Source of the DNA: Phycomyces blakesleeanus NRRL 1555(-)
Lineage: Eukaryota > Mucoromycota > Mucoromycetes > Mucorales > Phycomycetaceae
DNA length: 64,000 nt
NCBI RefSeq assembly: GCF_001638985.1
Contig: NW_017265135.1
Span: 921,223 to 985,222, forward strand
Direction of reading: 5' to 3'
Shown here: positions 1 through 12,125 of the stretch, one piece after another
How positions within the stretch are numbered: position 1 is the stretch's first letter
How the letters are laid out: each line of letters starts with the position of its first letter
Translations under genes and position numbers: made by a program
The notes under the pieces: generated by a model
What the model was told of the DNA's origin: nothing
Database searches by the model: none
The model's input: only the letters and a program-made list of their open reading frames with translations

Positions 1-3
1 AGA

Positions 4-253
4 TGTTTTAGATGATAAATATACTTGTAGAAGATAATACTGGATAACTAGCATCTAAGACATATTAATGCAGCTATTCTTTTAGCCAGAAATTAAGTAT
101 CAATTCGTATAAATAGTCAAGAAATATATTTAATAAAAAGTATTTTTATTCTTATTTAAAAACTATTCTTAAAAACTTAATGATCCCCAGTGGTATTGAT
201 TCTGTAACTTAGTTACAAGTGCCAGAAAAGAAATACCAGATCGAGACTTGACA
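4..253 (+). repeat. Solo LTR, family R1, copy 1
   Basis: This 250-bp unit begins TGTTTTAGATG and ends GACTTGACA, the TG...CA form of an LTR. It matches the reverse complement of 45072-45330 over its whole length with scattered substitutions and small indels. No internal retrotransposon sequence adjoins it, so it is read as a solo LTR. The left flank is too short to test for a target-site duplication. The internal region of the parent element is not in this window. Confidence 0.75.
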
Positions 254-315
254 AAAGCTTGACCAATTCGGCTATGTTTACAGTGAATTTGAAGATAGCC
301 AAAATCAGAAACGAC

Positions 316-358
316 AAAAAGGAAGATCAACCCAGATCAAAAACAACAAAATCCGACA
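316..358 (+). repeat. LTR2 terminal footprint beside tRNA-His
   Basis: Positions 316-348 match the terminal ~32 bp of the second Ty3 family's LTR (element sense: AAAAGGAAGA..AACAACA; compare the reverse complement of 48079-48111). This is followed directly by AAATCCGACA, which matches the other LTR terminus on the opposite strand. Only the terminal snippets remain. It ends 18 bp from the 3' end of tRNA-His. An equivalent snippet lies beside tRNA-Asp at 28166-28196. Confidence 0.6.
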
Positions 359-375
359 CAAAAGCAAAAATTGAA

Positions 376-446
376 TGCCATGACCTGGAATCGAACCAGG
401 GTCAGCGCGGCCACAACGCGACGTACTGCCACTATACTATCATGGC
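376..446 (-). tRNA. tRNA-His (GTG)
   Basis: On the minus strand a 7-bp acceptor stem GCCATGA/TCATGGC is followed by discriminator A. The T arm is CCTGG-TTCGATT-CCAGG. The anticodon loop is TTGTGGC with anticodon GTG, closed by CGCG/CGCG. The D loop (GTGGCAGTAC) is one base shorter than the usual GTGGTTAGTAC, so mild degeneration is possible. Eukaryotic tRNA-His receives its G-1 after transcription, consistent with its absence here. Confidence 0.88.
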
Positions 447-495
447 TAATGATGTTATTGATATGTGTGTTATAAACAGATCCGGCATTTAGCCA

Positions 496-1354
496 TGTCG
501 TAGTGTCCGGTACCAGAAGGTCAGTCTGCTCAGTGGGTTTGTCTGATAGTTTGTCTGATGGTTTGTTGTAACATGTCGTCCCGGTTATGAGAGGCTGACC
601 TCAACGGTTTGTTGATGTGGTGCTGTGCCCTCGGTGGTAAGAGGAGAATTTTTCTGTGCACAAGAAAAATGTTGTTTCCTTTCTCTGTTCCTTCTATATA
701 CAATACTTTTTCCTTTTCTCTTGTTAATATATTCATTCACATTTTACTCATTCGAAATCATGGTCACCCATGCTAGTAACATTCCTCTTTTACAATATAC
801 ACAATTCATCTTGCCGACATCTCCACACAACATCACTACTTTTATTATTATATTTTTATCGTATCTTTATTTATATATTTTATTCTTGGCTTATCGATTA
901 CTCATTATTTTATTTTTACTATATTTATTTTTCCAAACTTCTATTATCAATTCTAAATCTTGTTGACTATAAAAAAGAAGCAATTTTATTCAATAAAATA
1001 TCATCCATATTCTTCAATCAGTTTCAGTAATTTTTTCTTGTTTTCTTCTCTTTGTGGTTTATACCATTTTATAACATAACTCATTGGTTCCTTGATTTTA
1101 GGAAGGTTGTTTGTCAGTTTTGGTCTTCTCATTGGTTATTACTTTTCTGTTTCATCATTCTTTTTTCATACATCTTTCTCTTTCTCTCACTTTTAACAAC
1201 AATTCTATTGGTAGTTCTCTCTTTTCTTATTTGTCAACTATTGCTGCTTGCCACCTTTTACTGTATTCATCTTCTGTTCTATTCAATAATCATTGTATTT
1301 TATTTGTTAAGTGATCCATTACAATCTACAACAAATCTAATATATCACACATCA
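496..1354 (+). repeat. R3 LTR-like repeat, copy 1
   Basis: An ~859-bp unit beginning TGTCGTAGTG and ending near CACACATCA. It is collinear with the interrupted copy at 53609-58341. It contains a pyrimidine-rich stretch, a TATAAAAAA box (~968) and AATAAAAT-like signals, as expected of an LTR with promoter and processing sites. Frames here encode only low-complexity hydrophobic peptides that I regard as chance. The 5' edge is 50 bp upstream of tRNA-His. The LTR interpretation is inferred; no R3 internal coding region is seen in this window. Confidence 0.65.
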
Positions 1355-2161
1355 ATTGTGATATAGAGTATTGTAAAAATAATCAGCTCTCAATAAAATT
1401 TTGATTGTTTGGCAGTGCAATGATGTTGCAAAATTCTTTGTAATGGTAGAAAAATTATATTCTATTTTTTTAATTTTCTAATAGCAGTCGAGGCTAGATA
1501 GAAAGCAATTTTTCTATTTGTAAAGCAAAACATTAATAAGTACAACAAAAAAGCATTATCTTATCAACAACAACTTCATGCAACCACATCTCGCATCTTA
1601 TTTTCTTACTATATTTAACTAAATAAATCAGCTGGAATTAACATTATTTTTATTATATTTTCTTTACAGACATAATTATCTTCATGATTATGACTTAATA
1701 ATTATTTTATTTTATTTGTACTTAATAATAGTAAAGAACAAATCATATTTAATAGATCTTCAATTATCTAACTTTTTATTAGATTTTTCAATAATTTTAT
1801 TTATTTAATTATTCAACAAGTCAATTGCAAAACTATATATATCACAATACTTGCATTTAATATATATTAATTTTTTTTCATCTTATTTTCTGACAGCTAG
1901 TTCTCTTAATATTTAACACTATTGATATTTTACTTGTTTGATTATCCAAGTATATTAAGTCAAGTCTATTGAGATTGATCAATAGTACTGTTTTTTTATT
2001 ATTGATTTTATTATCTTTAATTCTATATTATCTTTTGAGTTTATCTTTTTCTCTCTTGTGGAAAAGAGAGATTATTTCAATCTACAAGCTCATACAAATC
2101 TCAAAAACAGTGATACTATATCACCTGTCAATGTTTATTATAAATACAAGCATAATACAAC
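1355..2161. other. AT-rich spacer, no gene seen
   Basis: Between the R3 repeat and the left end of element E the sequence is strongly AT-rich with homopolymer runs and no coding signal, tRNA or recognisable terminal repeat. A 70-codon frame at 1969-2181 is low complexity and considered spurious. Confidence 0.5.
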
Positions 2162-2559
2162 TACTACAGTGGGATGAATGACAGTTGGGCCGAAAGTAGG
2201 CACATAACTGCCATTTTTTTGGTTGGAACATAATAAAATCTCTACTATTTGTTGTAAGATGGTAATGTCATTTGTAGCAATTTAAAAAAGTAACATGAAA
2301 ACACTTTTTTGTTGCTGTACAATATTGAAAATATTGTAAAAAATGTTTGTAAGTTGTGATAACTACTTTGAGTATTGAAATATATGTTTTATTGAATATC
2401 AAAGATGTTAACAATTATTAAGATTAATAATTTTTGGAATGTGTGAACAAAATGGTAACTTAACTGCTATTTTTTATTTTTTAAACTATGTTCTTTTTTT
2501 TTAGATATTCTTTTTATCTTGATGAATTGGCAATTTGATTTTATTTAAATCACGTAATG

Positions 2560-2790
2560 ATGTATAGAGCATATAGAGAATGAAGAGAAAAGCATAAGGT
2601 GTATAGAGAATAGAAAAAAAACTGGAGTATATAAAGAAGAAAAGAAAGATGGGACATATAGAGATTAAAAAAACATAAGAAAAAGAGAAAATTAAAAAAA
2701 GAATATAAGATACAAGGATGATATAAAAATTATAAAAGATATAAGGATATAGAGCATATAGAAAAATAAGATAAAAATAAAAAGGATTAC
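2560..2790. repeat. Purine-rich degenerate repeat tract
   Basis: The plus strand is almost entirely A and G with recurring CATATAGAGA/GTATAGAGA-like words and no coding signal. It lies in the subterminal region of element E, between its left end and the transposase stop codon, where CACTA elements often carry repetitive sequence. Confidence 0.45.
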
Positions 2791-5700
2791 AGAATGGAAA
2801 GATTGCCTTTAGTAATGCACATATTGTTGTTAAAGATATAATAGGGTGTGATTACATAAAACTTGTTTCCATTCAGTGGGTATTGGACGAGACCAACTTG
2901 ATAACAAATGTCATTTACACTTATAACTGCATAAGTCGGTTGCATTTGGTGGCCTAGTGTATGGGTACTTTGTGACTGTTGTTTGACAATAGGTACTGAT
3001 GAGTCATGGCCAGCCGCGTCATGTTCCTTCATGACTTCCACGAAAGCAAGAAAGTGTGGGAAGCCATGGAAATCTACATGCTGAAAGTAGAACTGTACTG
3101 TACTAATGAGCCAGCTGTGAACATTTACATTACGGTTGCTAAAATAAATAAATAAATAGAATGTAAGCAACTTTTGATTGTATATCAAAAAATATTATAC
3201 TTACTTTCTATAGGGGCAAGTAAACATCACATAATGGTTGCCACGGCTGGTCTCGTTTTTCTTTCTTCAGTATATGCATGAGGAATATATAGTCGAGTCC
3301 ATCCACAGACGTGCAGCTACAATAACAACAGAGTCACCAAACTCATGGCCATTCAAGCCTGTTGTTCTCTGGTAATATTTCAATAAAGCTTCCTTCACAC
3401 TAGGGCCGCCTACACCTTCCACTGAATCATTATTCAAATTAACAAACTGATGAAATGGCTTCCACAACTGCACACCACTAGGATCATTAGGATGGTCCAT
3501 GTAGCTCTCTCTTCCATATGGCTTTGGCCGAATGAGGTTGACTTCATCACAGATGCTGATTGCCATGCTAGTATAATTGTGAATTGCAAATTGCTCGACA
3601 AGAAAACTGGCGTTTTGGCCACCCTTTGATTTGGACTTTATCAATTTCAAGAAGACGCCAATTACTCTCTCCATTGAGCAAGTGGAGTAGCATTGCAGGG
3701 GGTCTTGCTGCTTGATGATATACGGTATATGGACCAAGTAATGTTGCACTGGTTGGAAAACACTATGAGACAGAGTATTATTCTGGACTTGTTGATATAA
3801 AAACGAGTGCCAGTGCTTGAAGTATCTATTATTAATATTTAAAAAATGGTAACAATCAGCTATTTGTAATGATAATATATGAGATGTATAATAACTTATG
3901 ACTCCATCTCATCAAGCAATTCTGATGTCAACGTCTATTGCAAGGCAAGCATGCAACCTTTCACGAGAGATAATAAAGCTGTTTTGACAGCTCTATTTGG
4001 TAAATAAGACATGACCAAAGTGGGGACAAGGTATAAGAGAAAGTCAAGTCAGTCAACTGCGCGAGTATCATTGATCTTGGCAAATACATTGTCAAAACTG
4101 CCTTGAAATGAGGTGGGTATATATTTTTGTGAGCTGGTGATACAGTTTCCAATTGTTACAAGATCTGCTCTTGGTATATGAAAAGGGTATTTGGTGGTAT
4201 TGAGGGTACTGTCTGGATGGGTATAATAAAATTTGGTTTCCTTTATGAGGGTGATGGTAATCAGGTTATACACAAGCTTTCCAATTCCTCTTGCAATTAA
4301 ATGAAGTTCATCTAATACAAAAAATGATGATCCAGAGAAGGTTGAGAGTTGGGTATATATGCTTGGCTGGTATATGTTCTTCAACTATTACAAGCCGTTA
4401 TTTAGTATGAAAAAAAGATGGCTAATTTAACATTTGTATACTTACAGGGTTGCCTACTTTGAAGTCTTCCAAAGGTCTTAACTGGGCAGAAATGTCATCA
4501 AAGTACATGCCATGCCATCTGTTAGTAGGGCATTTGCCTTTGGTCTCACAAAAACGGCAACCAAATAAACTTGTATGGGAACCAATGTGGGCCATATCAG
4601 CTACAGCTGGAATATTACCAGAAGCAAGCAGCAGATAGACCTTGAATCTGCAAAGCTCCACTCCATTGTGCTTGACAACCAAGTCATGTGCCTCAAGATC
4701 TTGCAATTCATTGATGATGGATATAAGAAAGGAGTCCAAATGAGTTGGCTTCTTGGGGCCAGGCAAGATTGCCAGTTGCAAAAGGTATTTGTTGGTATAT
4801 CTAAGTATTTTATTAGTAACTTTTTTTTAAAAAAATGTAATAATAATAATAAATAGTAATAAATTAATTAATTACCTGATGGATGGATCTAGGTTGAATA
4901 TTATGCAATGGATGATGATATATGAGTTTTTGCCTTTATTTTGATTGACAAACCCATTGGTAAAAGCCTAATGGCAATATCATTGGGATTGGAGAACAGG
5001 CCCTGCTGCACCAACTGCTTGTAATTGTCACCATCAAAAATGTCGGTTAGCTGACCAGCTACAGATTTCTGGTTTGCTCTGTAACAGAGGAGTTCTCTTG
5101 TGGCTGGATCTGCCAACATTTGAGAAAGCATATTCCCGACTGACATAAGTTTCATACTGGCAGCTGGTATCTGACTTTAATCAGGATCAGTCTTGTATCA
5201 CGGTTTGCCGCAGTCAACACAAGATTCCTGGTCGTCATTAATACCATACAATTGACAACCACTAGAGCAGACATCATACTCATGGCCCTTGACACTTGAC
5301 TTTGACTTGAGCAAAGCATCAACAGTTTTGCCATGGCTGATTTTAGCTCCAGGTTCTAAAAAAAAATGATATCACTACATGTTAGTGATCTGGAATAAAA
5401 GTACAAGGTAACAGAAAATATAATATTTTACCTATCATTATATCGTCATGGTCTTGGATGACAGTGTTTATAAATTGAACAATGTCTCTATATACTGCTC
5501 TAGCAATTCTATGCTGTAGCATCAATTGAGACAGATGAATACTCATCAACTCGGCCTTGATAAAAGTATTTGTACTGATTTGGCTGCTGTCGTAAATGTG
5601 AGCTTCACCCTCACTGTCCTCAAAATTACATGCGCACTTATATGAAATAGTATTATTAAGCTTCATAGACTCCATAGTATATTCTGTAATACATTATTTA

Positions 5701-5975
5701 GTAATTGAAAAATAAATAATACAATTACAGCTCTTTTCATTACCTGAATTGCTAACAGATTCATTTTCATTGCTAGTATCATTTTTGTCATGGTACATGT
5801 CAACATCATCCAGAATAGACTGATCAATTTCAGTCATTGTTGCTGAATCTCCTCTGTGAATTCTCTTGTGGTTTTGCAGCTTCTGGTAGTTATCAAAAAA
5901 CAAGACACATTGATCACAATGATATTGCTGTGTAGATATTCTATCTCTCTGCTGACTGGCGTTGAAAGAAGACAT
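2787..5975 (-). pseudogene. Tnp2-type CACTA transposase of element E (decayed)
   Basis: Multi-exon gene. Exons I can place on the minus strand are 5975-5744, 5683-5432, 5355-4876, 4800-4446 and 4384 onward, with GT..AG borders. The N-terminus has a C2H2-like finger (YHCDQC...QNHKRIH). Exon 3 has a Cys-rich motif (CSSGC..CVDCGK). Exon 4 carries the Tnp2 signature LAILPGPKKP and ASGNIPAV...HIGSHT followed by CRFCE. Exon 5 has FSGSSFFVLDELH and AVDWLDFLLYLVPTLV. The C-terminal part includes GDSVVIVAARLW. It aligns throughout with element F's transposase. A frameshift near 4960 and stops, including TGA at 3267, break it. It lies ~620 bp from the left terminus and is transcribed toward it. In the family this enzyme cuts the terminal inverted repeats; activity here is unlikely. 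Confidence 0.75.
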
Positions 5976-7412
5976 ATTGGTTAGGTTGGTGCATATGTAA
6001 TATATAAAATAAAACTGCGAAAAGGATTTTGGTGCTATTCATTAAATGTAAAAGACATCTTTATATACTTTATTTTTTAACCAAAATGCTTGCGGCTCTT
6101 TTTCTTTTTCTCTCTCATAGTGATAATATAGCAATGATTACAGTAATGTCAATGCTAGGTAAAACACCTGTCAGTAAATAATTCCTGTGGTTGGAAAGAT
6201 TCTTCTTCATTAATAATTATGATGTAAGTTAAAATACTTCTTGGTTGACAAGGGGGTACCATTAAAAGAGCATCAGTGAAACAGACATGTACTCTTTACT
6301 TGTGAGCAATTAGATATTCTTTGGGCTTTATAAAGAGGTATATGTATATTTAGGATAATTAACAACCAAATAATTTATATTTTTTTTTAAATAAATTATC
6401 AATTACTCTCTAATACCAAAGGCAAAGAAAAACAGCCTTCTAATAATTAACAGTTAAAAAAAAGTAGTACTGTCTAAACATATTGGTAGAAAAGACATAT
6501 TTATATTATCTGTGTTGTACTAATAGTATTTTTGAGATAGTGAATATATATTTAGCTAATAGCATTATTTTCTTGTTTATGTATAAAACTTAAAGAAATA
6601 GATATAGATAATGAGGACTATAGTTTGATACTCTTTTACTGACATCATCAAGATAAGCACTACTGATTGAAAGGGGTGTTAATTGAAAATGCCAATGTGA
6701 GTTAAAGCACACCTTTTTCAAAAATGTACGTTTTCAGTCAAAAATGCCCCTTGGTAAATAATAGTAATGACAGTTAAAATTATTTTTATCTTTGATGACA
6801 GTATCAATTAAAACGCGTTTTAGTTAATAATAATAATAAGTATGATATGGACTTGAGTATCATAACATTTACTTTAATGTTGATAAAAAGGGACTAATTA
6901 ACTATATGATGTTCAGATGTTATATAGCTACTGTAGAGTATATTTAAAGTTATAATTTTAACTGGTACAGAGTTTTGTCATTGAGAACTTTAACCAAATT
7001 TCATGCTATATCTGCAATATGTATAGAGTTATATTATTATATCATATACTTTAAAACGTTTAATATGTAGATGGTGCAAAGTATGAACATTTATATATAT
7101 AATATTGATTTAAAGTCTAATTCATTTTATCTTTATATTTCTTATAGTTTTGTTTTATTGACACAAAAATAGACTGTATCATGTTCACATGAGCTACTGC
7201 AGACAGGTGCAGACAGGTGCATACAAGTGCATAAGCATCCCTTCTTTTATATGTTTTGTTTGTACATCTGTCTGTATTTTTTTCATATAAATAGCTATCA
7301 ATTGCTTGTAATAAATTGTTGCCTTTCTCAAACTCAAATCGCTCTTATTCTACTTGTCTAAACTATCATCTTTTCTTTTCAACTCACTGCTTATAGCTAA
7401 AAAAACTTAAAC
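5976..7412. promoter_or_regulatory. Divergent intergenic region of element E
   Basis: This 1.4-kb AT-rich stretch separates the start codons of two divergent genes, transposase to the left and companion to the right, so it should hold both promoters. I see no ORF, tRNA or strong box. TATATAAAAT sits just upstream of the transposase start (~5999-6010). A short direct repeat, GCAGACAGGTGCAGACAGGTGC, occurs at ~7199. Confidence 0.4.
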
Positions 7413-8389
7413 ATGTCCAATATTAACACAACTCTCCTCAACTCAATCCAAAATATTGAGGTTGATCTGGCTGAAATCAAGCAAGCATTGCGCAAGCTTC
7501 AAAGGCAATTCAGCAATCAATTTGCACCAGCAGTCAGTGCGAAAGATTTAACTATAATGCAATAAAGTATTATTGAGCAGAGTTGTAAGTCATATATATT
7601 CTGTGCTTAGATGTTTATTTACTTTATTAATATTGTTATACATTTTTTGTAGCTCTTGAGTGCATTGCTGAGTCTGTAAAAAGAGCCCAGCTCACAGAGT
7701 ACCCTGATCAGCTCGGTAAGCAAGTAATCAATACTGGCGGCAAGTTTAAAGGAAAAAACAAAGCACAAAAATATAATCTGTTGCTTCAGATTCTTCACGA
7801 GCAGGACTGGAAGGCGCGCTGCAAAGAAGTTCCACAAGGGTAGTCTTTGCCCCCATTAGTCCCTCTTTCAGACCATGATTTGACAGTAAAAAGACTGCAT
7901 CTCAAAACATTAGGCCGTACAGTAAAGCATGATATCATTGATAAAGACTATCATGTGGCCTCAAAAGAATGGAAGAATATCTCAGAGAAAAACAGGGAAT
8001 ACTATATGATACATTTGGAGAGGTTGGCAAAGAATGGTGGATTGCACATCCACTAATGTAAAAGAATGTAATGTGTAAGAAGCCTTCTTCAGGAAAGCTT
8101 CAAGAGTAACAACCAGACACACAAGAGAAGAATGGCAGAGAAGAACAAAGTAAGTTTATCAATTAACAAATCTATATATTGTAAACTTTAATTAACATTA
8201 TTTTCTTTTATTATGCTATTGATACAGCAAGACATAAGTGATTCTTCGCTTTATTCTCCTGATATGTCAGAAACTAGTGATGTTGAGTCACCCATAATGG
8301 CAGATGTGCTGTAAGTTACCATTGTTGCTTTTTCTCATGCACTGTTAATACAAAACTAATATAAACTTCTTACTCTTTTATGTAGGTCT

Positions 8390-8932
8390 TGTGGTGATCC
8401 AGACACTCAGATGTTGGATTTATCACATATAAGAACATATTCATATTGGGATAGTGTAGTAGCTATCATCTTGTTAGTATAAAATATATATAAACGATTA
8501 AGTAATCAGCCCAATAATTATTACAGTTAGTACTGTAGATAATATCTTAAAGATTGTTAAGATAATTATATCATACTGCCAGGTAAACTGTGTCAGATCG
8601 ATATGGAGCTAATTTAGTAGGAAGTCCTAAAGCTCTAGTATAAAAGAGAAAAGAATAGCTAAGAGCTAAAGAAGTACGATTTATGACTTGATGTCATAAT
8701 TGTAACACCAACACTAGTTAAGCAGTAAATACACTCTAATAACCAAATATAGTAAAGGAAGAAAGCCTTAAGAAACTAAGACGTAATGACAAGAGCAGAT
8801 TGTGTTTTCTTATAAAAAGGGACACTTTTTATTTATGAATAAAAAAAATGGATATACAGTCTCAAAGTATTTCTATATGTCTCTATTATCAAATATTTTA
8901 TTTTTCTATTGTTTCGTACCTGAAATACCACA
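8390..8932 (+). repeat. 5' LTR of Ty3-1
   Basis: Starts TGTGGTGATCC and ends TACCACA. A TATAAAAAGGG box near 8813 is the likely TATA element. It is equal in length to the 3' LTR at 13975-14517 and preceded by the TSD GGTCT. A diverged solo copy of the same family lies at 57722-58143 in reverse. Confidence 0.95.
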
Positions 8933-8954
8933 TTTTTTACTTTCAATTCTCGAA

Positions 8955-11306
8955 ATGTCTCAACAATCTGCTGTCAACTCTACTATCGTTTCTGGTGAAG
9001 AAACCACCCGTGTCAACTCTGGTGTCATTCCACCTCCTTCTGCTGCTGGTTCTGCCGACCACGATGGTGATACCGTGATGACTCCCTTGTGTTCTGAGGA
9101 CGGTGCCTTTGATTCTGAAGAAGGTTCTTCTGGTTCTGATGCTGGCCGTTCTGGTTATGAGGGTGCCAATTCTCCTCGCATCTATTTGGGTAACTCTGGA
9201 GTCAGAGTTAACAACAACCTTGCCACCATGGAGATGTTGCTAGCTTCTGCTGAGGAGGACCTCAACACTAAGAAGGGCAACTACTACGCCGCTCTAGGCC
9301 ACTACTTGGGTGTTTCCAAGAGGGATCCCACCTCTACTGCTGCCAAGTATGCTTCCAAGGGTGCCAAGGAAGCACAAGAACTGTTTGCTGAGGCTGAGCA
9401 AATCCTCAAGGACCTCAAGACTTCCACTGCTCCTGCGTCTAAGCCTCATGACAAGAGAAGCACTCTGGTTCCCAGTAACCTACCTTTTCTCCAGCTTCGT
9501 TCTGAGGGTCCTCTGGTGAAGGCCAACTGCGATGTGTTCGATTCGGTGTATGACTTCTGCCAGGAGTTTATCACAGTCCTGGAAGCACACTCTCTGTCCT
9601 TGGATTCCTGCTGGGAACGTCTGTTGCCCACTTGTTTGAACAAGGAAGAACGTTCTTGGTTTGAGGACAAGCTCAAAGGCAAGGCCTACAACTGGAAGAA
9701 GACCAAAAGTATTCTTCTGGATCACTATGACACGCCGTTCCGTAAGTTCCTGAACATGGGCCGTGTCTGGTGCATGAAACAAGGCAAAGGAGAGTCCGCT
9801 CGTTCTTTTGGTGCCAAGTTCCAAAAGTTCCGCCACCAGGCCTCGTTGGACGATGGTGTTCAATTGGTTCTCTGCTTCTGGTGGAATCTGCGTCTGGAAG
9901 TCCGGGAAGCTTGTCTCATTCCTTTGTCAGCCAACTATGGTACCAAGATGCCCTCAAAGATTGAGGACATCATCTCGTTGGTGAGTGTGTCAACAAGTGA
10001 CTCCACTGCTTTGTTACATAATCCTGCCAATGGTACTGCCGCGTCCTCCTGGAGTTCGTTTGCTGCTCACAATGGTGCGTCCTCTCTCTCTGCTGGTTCC
10101 CACAAGGGAAAGAAAAGGTCTTTCTCTTGCGAGCGTGGTTCTCAGTCTCCCAAGAAGGCATGGGACTTCAAGAAGGCGATGAAGGATGGCATCTGTTTCT
10201 CATGCAAGGCTCCCTGGGTTAAGGGACACTCCTGTCCGGAACAGGAGAAGTACTTGACAAAGGTGTCAAGGATGGCAGTCCGCTCCTCTGCTGGTAGACC
10301 AGCAAGAGCTTCCACTGTGGTTGAGGGGAGTCCCTCGTTGTCTTGGTCAGAGTACCAAGACAACACTAGTGCTCTGGCCAAGATGGCATTAGATTGTAAG
10401 TACAATCTGAAAGACATGGTTATTAAAAGAGATTTTAAGAACATGAGCACTAATATTACCTTTCCTATTTTGGCAAATAATTCTATTAGAACCATCTCCT
10501 TGTTGGACTGTGGGGCCACGTTCAGTTCGGTGGACAAGAATTTTTGCTTGAAGAATGGAATAGCCATTAGTTACATCAATCACATTAATAAAGATTTGTT
10601 GAACAAAAACAATGTTCATAAGTATTTTATTCGTTTGGCTGATAGCAATACCCAGATTAAAAGAATCGGTACTTGTGTGATCAGTGTAACTTGCAATAGT
10701 AAGACTATTCAACGCGAGTTTGAAGTGATGAATTTAACTAATAGTCATGAGTATGATTTCAGTATTGGTACTGATTATATGTCTTCTCTTGGTATTGGTA
10801 TTTATGGTTTACCTTTATCATATGATGATGCTGATTCAAGTGAGGAACGTAGAGAAGCCAATAGACGCTTCAACAGTAAGAGTGATCTTCTTGAATCCAT
10901 TGAGAGAGAAAATGAACGAAAGGAAAATAATCCGGCTGTAGGTCCCAAACAGTTTGAGGATGCTATGGATTATATTCGACCGTTCATTAAAGACAATCAA
11001 GATATTCCTAAGGGTTCATTTTGTACTATACCTGAAAGTGTTGTATGTTTGGACACCCCAGAAAATGCTACGGCGTTCAGAAGCCCTTATCCCATTCCTT
11101 ACAAGATGCAAGGTGTAGCGGATGAACAGGTGAAACAATGGCTGGACAATGGTATAATTGAAAGAGCGTCTGCAAACACACAATGGAATACGCCTTTGAC
11201 TGTTGTCAAGAAGACAAACGGTAAAGGAGAAATTACTGGATATCGCGTTTGCCATGATCCCAGATTAATTAATTGCCTGTTGAAGTCAATTGATCGTATG
11301 CCTTAG
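8955..11306 (+). pseudogene. gag-pol: Ty3-1 gag-protease-RT N-terminal part
   Basis: The ATG at 8955 is 22 bp past the 5' LTR and gives the first plausible start (MSQQSAVNST); upstream frame lies within the LTR. A low-complexity acidic N-terminus is followed by a capsid-like retrotrans_gag region (about residues 180-310). Next comes an unusual zinc knuckle, CFSCKAPWVKGHSCPE, with eight residues between the Cys pair and the His instead of four. The protease carries LLDCGATFSSVD, a DCGA variant of the usual D-S/T-G-A. The RT begins with YPIPYKM..QVKQWLDNGIIE. An in-frame TAG (11304-11306) stops translation inside the RT; the same frame resumes at 11307. Products would form capsids and reverse-transcribe the element RNA if the stop were absent. 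Confidence 0.9.
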
Positions 11307-11309
11307 CCA

Positions 11310-12125
11310 TTGATCGGTGAATTGTTTGAAGATTTAAAGGGTGCGAATATTTATTCCACTCTGGATTTGAAATCTGCGTTTAATTCTTTGAGGTTGAACC
11401 CAAAGGACACACACAAACTTAGTTTCACATGGCGTGGTGTACAGTACAAACCTATTGGTACAGTGTTTGGTATAAAGCATGTCAGTTCACAATTTCAAAG
11501 AACTATGAGTATAGCTTTGGAAGGACTATCTTTTGTACGGTTTTTTGTGGATGACATTGTTTGCGCAAGCAAAACGTTCGAGGAACACAAGGAACACTTG
11601 AAGCAAGTGATTGAGAGATTAACAAGGGTCAATTTGAAGTTGAATCCGAAAAAATGTCATTTCTTTCAGAAAGAAATTTATTTGCTTGGTTTTCATATTT
11701 CACCTGAAGGAATTACAATGGACCGCAGAAAACTTGTTAATGTTCTTGAATTTCCTCAACCAAAGACGGGTAAAGATATCCAAAGTTATTGTGGGTTGAG
11801 CAACTATTTTAGAACGTTGATTCCGAATGTATCTTCCATTATGTCGCCACTAGATTCATTGAGAAATGAAAAGTCGATTACCCATTTATGGACAGATAAG
11901 CATCAAACTGCATTTAATAACTTGAAAAAAGCACTTTTGAGTGATCTGGTGTTGTCGTACCCAGATATGAACTCTCCTTTTAGTATCAGCTGTGATTCAT
12001 CTCTTATTGGTATTGGTGCAGTGTTGTATCAAGTCAAGGATGGCAAAAAAAATATATTTCTTTCGTGGCTAAGAGCTTATCCCAAAGTGAAAGAAAGTAT
12101 TCTGCGACCAAAAGAGAATTACTAG
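11310..12125 (+). pseudogene. pol: Ty3-1 RT and start of RNase H
   Basis: Continues the RT in the same frame after the TAG at 11304. The RT fingers/palm include LKGANIYSTLDLKSAFNSL and the catalytic FFVDD motif (usually YLDD/YVDD in Ty3 elements). QKEIYLLGFHIS and a thumb/connection region follow. RNase H begins with DSSLIGIGAVLYQ. Frame is lost at an A8 run (12046-12053), after which the last ~24 codons are out of frame; the true continuation is the next reading frame. Residue order and spacing match Ty3/gypsy pol. Confidence 0.9.

Noticed and set aside
625..1366. Overlapping hydrophobic reading frames that look like small membrane proteins
   Set aside because: They are low-complexity translations of the pyrimidine-rich R3 repeat; the second copy (57288-58380) does not preserve them, and several frames overlap.
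8802..8954. Extended N-terminus of Ty3-1 Gag starting at 8802
   Set aside because: The segment is within the LTR and has no ATG at its beginning; the first good ATG after the LTR is at 8955.
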